Notes under the pieces: model-generated | Database searches by the model: none | The model's input: only the letters and a program-made list of their open reading frames with translations | Told to the model about the DNA's origin: nothing | Shown here: positions 1 through 5,974 of the stretch, piece after piece | How the letters are laid out: each line of letters begins with the position of its first letter | Position numbering within the stretch: the stretch's first letter is position 1 | NCBI GenBank assembly: GCA_023459915.1 | Contig: JAEWSN010000225.1 | Span: 1-17,731 of the forward strand | DNA: 17,731 nt | Source: Bacillota bacterium | Lineage (GTDB): Bacteria; Bacillota; Clostridia; DSM-8532 | Direction of reading: 5' to 3' | Program-made: the position numbers and the translations under genes

Positions 1-2
1 CG

Positions 3-269
3 CGGCTGCGCTCGGATGCCTATCGGCAGCAGGTGGCCGAGGGCATCGCGCAGGGCGCCGCGGAGGCCGTCGCCCTGCTGGATCCCCAGACCTACAAGGG
101 AACACGGCGGGTGTTGAAACGCCTGCCACTCCCCACGCCGTCACCGGCAGCGGCAGTGGAGAACGGGATGTCCGCCCCGGATGCCGGCACGGCGAATCTT
201 GCGGGGGAAGGCCCGGCGGACCCGGTGGAGGCGGACGGATCCGGCGCAACGGAGGTGGGCGATGACTGA
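3..269 (+). CDS. Probable N-acetylmuramoyl-L-alanine amidase, C-terminal end (5' partial)
   Basis: The reading frame is open from the window edge, so only the last 88 residues are visible. The first 25 or so (SDAYRQQVAEGIAQG) resemble the closing helix of Amidase_3 cell-wall hydrolases, zinc enzymes that cut the bond between N-acetylmuramic acid and L-alanine in peptidoglycan; that family typically ends in a 'pEYqqkvAeaIaeGI' helix. The catalytic residues would lie upstream and cannot be checked. About 60 further residues follow, rich in Pro, Ala, Gly and acidic residues and probably disordered, which is longer than the usual end of the family. The stop codon lies 8 bp inside ligA, so the two genes are probably translationally coupled. 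The family call rests on a short match and is tentative. Confidence 0.5.
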   Translation, partial: RLRSDAYRQQVAEGIAQGAAEAVALLDPQTYKGTRRVLKRLPLPTPSPAAAVENGMSAPDAGTANLAGEGPADPVEADGSGATEVGDD

Positions 270-2307
270 AACGGAACGGCTGCAACAGCTGCAGGAAATC
301 TTGGGACGGCATGCCTGGCTGTATCACGTCATGGACGCGCCGGAAATCAGCGACGCGGAATATGACGCACTGATGCGTGAATTGCGTGTCCTGGAGCAGA
401 AGCATCCCGAACTCGCGGGTTCGGACTCGCCCACCCGGCGTGTGGGCGGGACGCCGTCCTCCGATTTTGGCAAGGTGACGCATGCGGTGCGGATGGAAAG
501 CCTCACGGATGTGTTCAGCGAAGAAGAGGTGTCCGCGTTTCTCGCGCGCGTGGCGGAATCGACATCCGCCCAGCCCCGGTATGTGGTGGAGCGCAAGGTG
601 GATGGCCTGTCCGTCTCCCTTGAATACCAGGACGGCCTGTTTGTAAGGGGATCCACCCGCGGCGACGGCGATGTGGGCGAGGATGTGACCGCGAACCTGC
701 GGACCGTGCAAGGGCTGCCGCTGCGCATTCCGGTGCCGGGCAGCCCGTTGGCGGGCACCGCGCCGCCCGCTTTTTTGGAAGTGCGCGGCGAAATCTACAT
801 GTCCCGGGAGGATTTTCTGGCGCTGAATGAGCATCAGGAGGCCTTTGGGGAAAAACCGTTTGCCAACCCGCGCAACGCGGCGGCCGGATCCCTGCGGCAA
901 CTGGATTCGGCCGTGACGGCCAAACGCAGGCTCAACATCATCGTGTTCAACATCCAGCAGCTTACGCCCGCCGCGGGACATGTGCCTCCCCAGACCCATG
1001 CCGCGTCCCTGGAATGGCTGGCGGAGCTGGGATTCAGGGCCAGTCCGGGCTGGACGGTTTGCGATCGGGATGAACAGGTGCTCGCGGCCATCGCCGATAT
1101 CGGCGCGGAACGCGGCGCGCTTGCCTATGAGATCGACGGCGCGGTGGTCAAGGTGGACCCGTTTTCGCTGCGGGAAGCCCTCGGCTCCACCAGCCGCGCC
1201 CCGCGGTGGGCCATCGCCTACAAGTATCCCGCGGAAATGCGGCAGACGCGGCTTCGCGACATCAGCATCGCCGTGGGCAGAACGGGTGTCCTGACACCGA
1301 ACGCGGTGCTGGACCCGGTGCAGATCGCCGGTTCCACCGTATCCCGCGCCACCCTGCACAATGGCGACGTCATCCGCGAAAAGGATATCCGCATCGGGGA
1401 TACCGTCTGGGTGCGCAAGGCCGGGGACATCATTCCCGAGGTTGTGTCGGTGGTGCCCCAGATGCGGCCTCCGGAGGCCGTGCCGTACGAGATGCCGCAG
1501 ACCTGTCCGGTGTGCGGCGCGCCCGCGTATCGGGAGGAGAACGGTTCCGCGCTGCGGTGTTCCGGCATCGCCTGCCCCGCCCGTCTGTTCCGCAGCCTGG
1601 TCCATTTCGCCTCCCGGGATGCCATGAACATCGAGGGGCTGGGCCCCGCGCTGGTGGAACAGCTCCTGGCCGAGGGCCTCGTGACCGGCATTGCGGATCT
1701 GTACGAGCTGCGCGGCAGCCGCGACCGCCTGGTGACGCTGGAGGGCTGGGGGGAACGGTCCGCGGACAAATTGCTCGATGCCATCGACGCGTCCCGGGAC
1801 AACAGTGTGGCCAGACTGCTGTTCGGTCTGGGCATCCGGCATGTCGGCGTTCGCGCGGCCAGGGTGCTGGCAGCCGAGGTTGGGGATCTTGAAACCATCC
1901 GGACCCTTTCGGTTGAGCAGATTCAGGCCCTGCCGGATTTTGGGCCGCGGATGGCCGAGAGCCTGCACCAGACACTGCGCCAGGAACAGATGGTCCAAAC
2001 CCTCAACCGGCTGCGGGCAGAAGGCCTGCGGTGGGCGGACCCTGTCGCGCAGAAGCAGACCGGTGGCACATTGGCCGGCAAGACGCTGGTGCTGACCGGC
2101 ACGCTGCCGGGCATGAGCCGCGCGGAGGCAACCGCGCGGATAGAGGCGGCCGGCGGCAAGGTGTCCGGCAGCGTCTCGAAACGCACGGACTATGTCGTTG
2201 CGGGCGAGGAGGCGGGCGGCAAGCTGGAGAAGGCACAGGCGCTGCAAATCCCAATCCTGTCGCTGGAGGACCTGTTGCGGTTGTGCGCGGGCGACGCGGC
2301 GGAATGA
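262..2307 (+). CDS. ligA: NAD-dependent DNA ligase LigA
   Basis: LigA seals nicks in duplex DNA during replication and repair, using NAD+ to adenylate itself. The 681-residue length is normal for the family. The N-terminal Ia domain (DAEYDALMRELRVLE) is followed by the nucleotidyltransferase domain with the catalytic lysine at K112 in a KVDG motif. An OB fold comes next, then a Cys4 zinc finger (C415, C418, C433, C438), helix-hairpin-helix repeats, and a C-terminal BRCT domain at about residues 601-675 (LAGKTLVLTGTLPGMSR). The ATG at 262 is chosen because GGAGG lies 6 bases upstream and the protein then begins as the family does; the frame stays open further upstream, but those residues do not look like LigA. 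The start overlaps the preceding gene by 8 bp. All key residues appear intact. The identification is firm. Confidence 0.97.
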   Translation: MTETERLQQLQEILGRHAWLYHVMDAPEISDAEYDALMRELRVLEQKHPELAGSDSPTRRVGGTPSSDFGKVTHAVRMESLTDVFSEEEVSAFLARVAESTSAQPRYVVERKVDGLSVSLEYQDGLFVRGSTRGDGDVGEDVTANLRTVQGLPLRIPVPGSPLAGTAPPAFLEVRGEIYMSREDFLALNEHQEAFGEKPFANPRNAAAGSLRQLDSAVTAKRRLNIIVFNIQQLTPAAGHVPPQTHAASLEWLAELGFRASPGWTVCDRDEQVLAAIADIGAERGALAYEIDGAVVKVDPFSLREALGSTSRAPRWAIAYKYPAEMRQTRLRDISIAVGRTGVLTPNAVLDPVQIAGSTVSRATLHNGDVIREKDIRIGDTVWVRKAGDIIPEVVSVVPQMRPPEAVPYEMPQTCPVCGAPAYREENGSALRCSGIACPARLFRSLVHFASRDAMNIEGLGPALVEQLLAEGLVTGIADLYELRGSRDRLVTLEGWGERSADKLLDAIDASRDNSVARLLFGLGIRHVGVRAARVLAAEVGDLETIRTLSVEQIQALPDFGPRMAESLHQTLRQEQMVQTLNRLRAEGLRWADPVAQKQTGGTLAGKTLVLTGTLPGMSRAEATARIEAAGGKVSGSVSKRTDYVVAGEEAGGKLEKAQALQIPILSLEDLLRLCAGDAAE

Positions 2308-2311
2308 ATAT

Positions 2312-2319
2312 GATATAAT
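2312..2319 (+). promoter_or_regulatory. Extended -10 promoter (TGATATAAT) for the HD-GYP unit
   Basis: A perfect TATAAT hexamer at 2314-2319 is preceded by TG one base away, the extended -10 form recognised by the housekeeping sigma factor, which can work without a good -35. No convincing -35 is present 17 bases upstream (GCGACG). The site is a conspicuous AT-rich patch just after the ligA stop codon. It predicts transcription starting near 2325-2327, 16-18 bases before the first ATG of the HD-GYP frame. Confidence 0.6.
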
Positions 2320-2342
2320 ATTCCAAATCCCTGTCCGGCGGC

Positions 2343-3461
2343 ATGCCGGCAGCAACGGAGGAGGCGGGGACACTGCCGAACGAACAAAAGGGAAAGCGGA
2401 ACAAGATCAAAATGGCCATTGAGGCACTCCAACCGGGAATGGTCATTGCCGAACCGGTGATGAACAGCTACGGCGCCGTTGTGGCCTGGCAGGATACGCC
2501 ACTTGAGGAGCCGCTCATCAAGCGGCTTGCGTCCATGGGGATTCCACACCTGCTGGTCTACACGGACGAAGTGGTCGATTTTGGGCTGGCCCAGCAGCGT
2601 GAATGGGTGCCCCGGACGAAAACGGAAGTGTTCGAGTACGAGTACGCAAAGGACACCGACAGCTTCAAGGACATGTTCCTGCAGATATCCTCCGGCGGCC
2701 TGCTCGAACCGGAAAAGACGGACGCCATCGTTGCGTCCGTGCTCAACCGGCAGCACGACGCGGCCCACATCGTGGACTGCGTCATGCAGGTCCGGACCGT
2801 GGACGAATACACCTACCATCATTGTGTCAACGTGTCCATGCTGGCCATGATGCTGGGGAAATGGATGCGCATGCCGCCCTCCCAGCTGCCCGGGCTGGTC
2901 CGTGCGGGGCTGCTTCACGATGTCGGCAAAAGCCGGGTGCCGCTTTCCATTCTCAACAAGCCCGGCCCGCTCGCACCGGAGGAGCTGCAGGAAATGAAGC
3001 GGCACGCGGAATACGGATACCAGCTGGTGCGGCTGTCCGAGCAGGTGGCGCCGGAGATAGCGATGGCGGTGCTGACGCACCATGAGCGTGAGGACGGCAC
3101 GGGATATCCGTTGGGCATCCGTGCGGACAAGTTGGGCGTGTACGCAAAAATTCTGGCCATCGTGGACGTGTTCGACGCCATGACGGCCAACCGGGTCTAC
3201 CGCAAGCATGAGCCGGTGTTCAAGGTGTTCGAGCTGATGCAGCACGGCAGCTTCGGGCGTCTGGATCCCATTGTGCTCGATGTGTTCCTGACCAACATCA
3301 CGCATTATTATGTCGGCCGGCGGGTGGTTCTGTCAGACGGCGCCCCAGGCGAAGTGATATTCATGAACAGGCAGGACTTTTCACGGCCTGTGGTTCAGAC
3401 GACGAACGGATTTGTTGATTTGCTGTCAAACAAGCGGCTGTCCATTGTGGAAATCGGGTGA
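2343..3461 (+). CDS. HD-GYP domain phosphodiesterase
   Basis: HD-GYP proteins are metal-dependent phosphodiesterases that usually hydrolyse cyclic di-GMP. Counting from the ATG at 2343, the metal-binding H192-D193 lies in LLHDVGK. The helix HHCVNVSMLAMMLG precedes it, and the signature HHEREDGTGYP follows with H246, H247 and G254-Y255-P256. The N-terminal 'ALQPGMVIAEPVMNSYGAVV' module is common in Bacillota HD-GYP proteins. No membrane segment or receiver domain is seen. The start is uncertain: the ATG at 2343 has no ribosome binding site, GGAGGAGG at 2357-2364 sits 8 bases before an in-frame CTG at 2373, and an ATG at 2412 begins right at the conserved module. The gene is preceded by its own promoter and followed after 18 bases by the DUF881 pair. 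The domain call is firm; cyclic di-GMP as substrate is inferred from the family. Confidence 0.9.
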   Translation: MPAATEEAGTLPNEQKGKRNKIKMAIEALQPGMVIAEPVMNSYGAVVAWQDTPLEEPLIKRLASMGIPHLLVYTDEVVDFGLAQQREWVPRTKTEVFEYEYAKDTDSFKDMFLQISSGGLLEPEKTDAIVASVLNRQHDAAHIVDCVMQVRTVDEYTYHHCVNVSMLAMMLGKWMRMPPSQLPGLVRAGLLHDVGKSRVPLSILNKPGPLAPEELQEMKRHAEYGYQLVRLSEQVAPEIAMAVLTHHEREDGTGYPLGIRADKLGVYAKILAIVDVFDAMTANRVYRKHEPVFKVFELMQHGSFGRLDPIVLDVFLTNITHYYVGRRVVLSDGAPGEVIFMNRQDFSRPVVQTTNGFVDLLSNKRLSIVEIG

Positions 3462-3479
3462 CAGCCAAAGGGAAAAGAG

Positions 3480-4196
3480 ATGAAACACAATGGCGCACTG
3501 CTTTTTGCGTTGCTGATGCTGTTCGGAATCGTTCTGGTGATGCAGTTCCGGACCGTGACCGACGGGCAGGCCAACAACGGTCCCACGGCGCGGGAACTGG
3601 CACAGACGCTCGAAGCCGAGCGTGCCACCGGCCAGGCGCTGCGTGACACGCTGGCGCAACTGGAAGCCGATTATGCGCAGCAGTTGCGCGGCCTTGGGGA
3701 GCGCCAGGGCGACGAGGCGTTCCGCGAGCTGCTGGCGCAGCGAAACCATACATTGTTCCGCGCGGGATTGTCCAACGTGCGCGGCAGCGGCATCTCCATG
3801 ACACTCAATGACGCGGCGGTCGCGGGAGACTTCGCCATCGAGGACTACATCATCCACGACTCAGATGTCTTCACCTTGCTCAACGAACTGCGCAAGGCAG
3901 GGGCGGAAGCCATTTCCATCAACGGGGAGCGGGTGCTGGGCATGACCAAGACCGTGTGTGCCGGGCCCACCATCCTCATCAACAACAGCCGGTATCCCGT
4001 CCCCTTCGAATTCAAGGCCATCGGGGATCCGCAGGTGCTGTACCAGGCGATGGAAACCAGTGAGGCCGTGAACATCCTGCGGCTGTACGACATCCGGGTG
4101 GAAATCCGGATTGAACCGGAGCTCGTCATCGAAAAGCATCGGGTGTATGGCGAGTTGACAGATCTCATGACAGGACTGGAGGTGGTGGTGCAATGA
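3480..4196 (+). CDS. DUF881 family membrane-anchored protein, first of a pair
   Basis: The protein has 238 residues. One N-terminal hydrophobic segment (about residues 5-22, LLFALLMLFGIVLVMQF) is followed by a probable coiled coil (about 38-75) and a DUF881 domain. DUF881 landmarks are LSNVRGSGISMTLND, the LLNELRKAGAEAISINGERV block and the PFEFKAIGDP block near the end. The probable topology is a single-pass anchor with the domain outside the membrane. In Bacillus subtilis the relatives YlxW and YlxX are encoded in the division cluster beside divIB and ftsA; their biochemical role is not established. Here the gene follows an HD-GYP gene and overlaps its paralogue downstream by four bases (ATGA), so the pair is probably translated together. 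The family assignment is strong; a function cannot be given. Confidence 0.85.
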   Translation: MKHNGALLFALLMLFGIVLVMQFRTVTDGQANNGPTARELAQTLEAERATGQALRDTLAQLEADYAQQLRGLGERQGDEAFRELLAQRNHTLFRAGLSNVRGSGISMTLNDAAVAGDFAIEDYIIHDSDVFTLLNELRKAGAEAISINGERVLGMTKTVCAGPTILINNSRYPVPFEFKAIGDPQVLYQAMETSEAVNILRLYDIRVEIRIEPELVIEKHRVYGELTDLMTGLEVVVQ

Positions 4197-4888
4197 AAAC
4201 GGGAAAAGTGGTCGCCCTGACCATTGTTTGCCTCATCATGGGCACCCTGGTGGCCTGGCAGTTCAGCAGTGTGAAGGCCAACCAGCAAATCGCCTCCTTC
4301 GAAAAGAAGAATGTTTCCGAACTGGTGGAGGATATCCTGCAGGAGCGCGCCAACAACGAGCAGCTGCAGCTGCGCATCGAGGCGCTGCAGGCGGAGCTTG
4401 AGGCATTCGACTCGGAGGAGCGTGTGGACCAGAACACCATGGCACAGCTGCGGGAAGAGGTGAGGGCGGCGCGCGTCATCGCGGGCCTGGAGACTGTCCG
4501 CGGCACCGGGTTGCTGATAGAACTCGACGCGGAGGGCGATCGGGTCATCGAGGACCGGCACATGCTCGAGCTCATCAATGAGCTGCGTGCCTCCGACGTG
4601 CAGGCCATGGCCATCAACGATGAACGGATTGTGGCCACCACGGAAATCCGGAAGGCCGGCCGCTACCTCATGGTCAACGGGCGCCAACTGGTCACTCCCT
4701 ATCTGGTCAAGGCCATTGGGGATCCGCAGAAAATGGAGAACTCCCTGCGACTGCTTGGCGGCATCGTGGAAAAATTCAATCTGTACAATTTCAAGGTCAC
4801 CGTGACGCCTTCGGAAGACATCATCGTCCCTGCGGTGCGGGACGACGGAACGGTGCTTCGCACCAACCTGATGACACCGGTGGACTGA
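4193..4888 (+). CDS. DUF881 family membrane-anchored protein, second of a pair
   Basis: The protein has 231 residues with the same architecture as its upstream neighbour: an N-terminal membrane anchor (VVALTIVCLIMGTLVAWQF), a long glutamate- and glutamine-rich coiled coil (about residues 30-90), then the DUF881 domain (LETVRGTGLLIELDAEGD, MLELINELRASDVQAMAINDERI, TPYLVKAIGDPQKMENSL). The two proteins are clearly related across the whole domain, which suggests an old tandem duplication, and the coiled coils suggest they may form a heteromer. The start overlaps the previous stop as ATGA. After its stop the 49-bp inverted repeat begins within 13 bases. The family is confident; the role is unknown, with cell-envelope or division work being the guess from relatives. 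Confidence 0.85.
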   Translation: MKTGKVVALTIVCLIMGTLVAWQFSSVKANQQIASFEKKNVSELVEDILQERANNEQLQLRIEALQAELEAFDSEERVDQNTMAQLREEVRAARVIAGLETVRGTGLLIELDAEGDRVIEDRHMLELINELRASDVQAMAINDERIVATTEIRKAGRYLMVNGRQLVTPYLVKAIGDPQKMENSLRLLGGIVEKFNLYNFKVTVTPSEDIIVPAVRDDGTVLRTNLMTPVD

Positions 4889-4901
4889 AGGGGAATCGAG
4901 G

Positions 4902-4950
4902 TCTGCCGGTGGTGTCAGGCCCCACGGTGGGGTCTGACCCCACCGGCAGA
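4902..4950. repeat. 49-bp inverted repeat carrying two copies of the TGGGGTCAGACCCCA palindrome
   Basis: Two 24-base arms (4902-4925 and 4927-4950) are reverse complements apart from two positions, one of which would form a G-U pair in RNA, with a single base between them. The right arm contains an exact 15-mer palindrome in reverse orientation (4928-4942) and the left arm a degenerate copy (4910-4924, two changes). The element fills the gap between the second DUF881 gene and phoH and ends 4-16 bases before the possible phoH starts. No T run follows it, so it is not a standard terminator. Confidence 0.8.
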
Positions 4951-4966
4951 ACCCATGGGAGAAGCG

Positions 4967-5974
4967 ATGGAAACTGTGGTGGAGCGCCTGATTGCGCTTG
5001 ATGATATGGAACAGGCCATGAACGTGTTTGGCATGGCGGACGCGCATCTGCGGATGATCGAGAACCAGTGCAACGTCAAAATCCTGGCACGGAACGGGGA
5101 AATGCGTGTCACCGGCTTCGAGAGCAGCGCGGACATTGCCGCGGATGTGTTGGGCCGGCTGGTGGACACCGCGCGCGCGGGAGATCCTGTGACCGAGCAG
5201 CAGGTCCGCTACTTCATCAATCTGGCGGCCGATCCGGAAAGCCTTCACGCCGGTGCGCTTCCCTCCGACCTGGTGTGTGTCACCTACCGCGGGAAGCCGG
5301 TGAAGTGCAAAACCTTCGGGCAGAAGCACTATGTCGAGGAAATTCGGCGCAATCCCATTGTGTTCGGCATCGGGCCGGCTGGAACCGGCAAGACATTTCT
5401 GGCGGTTGCCATGGCGGTCAAGGCGTTCCGGGAGAAGCAGGTGTCGCGCATCATTCTCACCCGGCCGGCTGTGGAGGCTGGCGAACGGCTCGGGTTTCTT
5501 CCCGGCGATCTGCAGAACAAGGTGGATCCGTACCTCCGTCCGCTTTACGATGCCCTGTACCACATCATGGGCCCGGAGACGTACCAGACCCATCTCGAGC
5601 GCGGCATCATCGAAGTCGCGCCGCTGGCCTACATGCGCGGGCGCACACTCGACGAGGCGTTCATCATTCTCGACGAGGCCCAGAATACCACCCCGGAGCA
5701 GATGAAAATGTTTCTCACCCGCATCGGGGTCGGCTCCAGAACCATTGTCACCGGGGATGTGACCCAGATCGATCTTCCCGGCAGCACCCGCTCCGGACTG
5801 CTCGAGGCGCGGCGCATCCTGCGCGGCGTGGAGGGCATCTCCTTTGTCCACCTGTCCGCGAAGGATGTGGTGCGGCATGAGCTGGTGCAGCGAATCATCC
5901 AGGCATACGAGCGGGATGACAAGGCCCGTGAAGCCCACCACGGACACAGGGGAGGGGGAACTGCCGATGCGTAG
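4967..5974 (+). CDS. phoH: PhoH-like P-loop ATPase
   Basis: PhoH-family ATPases resemble the N-terminal half of superfamily 1 helicases and are linked to RNA metabolism, often encoded beside ybeY as here. The Walker A motif is GPAGTGKT (residues 136-143) and Walker B is ILDEAQN with D236 and E237; TRPAVEAGERLGFLPGD and IVTGDVTQIDLP are further family motifs. An N-terminal KH-like segment precedes the ATPase core. The ATG at 4967 is preferred because GGAG lies 5 bases upstream; an in-frame ATG at 4955 has no ribosome binding site and would add four residues. The protein is 335 residues, slightly above the usual 320 because of a short His- and Gly-rich tail. The stop lies 8 bp inside the next gene. 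The call is firm. Confidence 0.95.
   Translation: METVVERLIALDDMEQAMNVFGMADAHLRMIENQCNVKILARNGEMRVTGFESSADIAADVLGRLVDTARAGDPVTEQQVRYFINLAADPESLHAGALPSDLVCVTYRGKPVKCKTFGQKHYVEEIRRNPIVFGIGPAGTGKTFLAVAMAVKAFREKQVSRIILTRPAVEAGERLGFLPGDLQNKVDPYLRPLYDALYHIMGPETYQTHLERGIIEVAPLAYMRGRTLDEAFIILDEAQNTTPEQMKMFLTRIGVGSRTIVTGDVTQIDLPGSTRSGLLEARRILRGVEGISFVHLSAKDVVRHELVQRIIQAYERDDKAREAHHGHRGGGTADA

Noticed and set aside
1206..1892. Long alternative frames on both strands inside ligA, including 228 and 226 codons
   Set aside because: They overlap an intact LigA and encode low-complexity Arg-, Pro-, Ser- and Gly-rich peptides, which is normal in GC-rich DNA.
2366..2375. GGGGACACTG near the HD-GYP start resembling part of the 24-bp repeat unit in the 7TM-HD gene
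   Set aside because: Only a few bases match, which is within chance for this base composition.
4902..4950. The inverted repeat before phoH as a CRISPR unit or intrinsic terminator
   Set aside because: There are no regularly spaced direct repeats with unique spacers, and no T run follows either arm.
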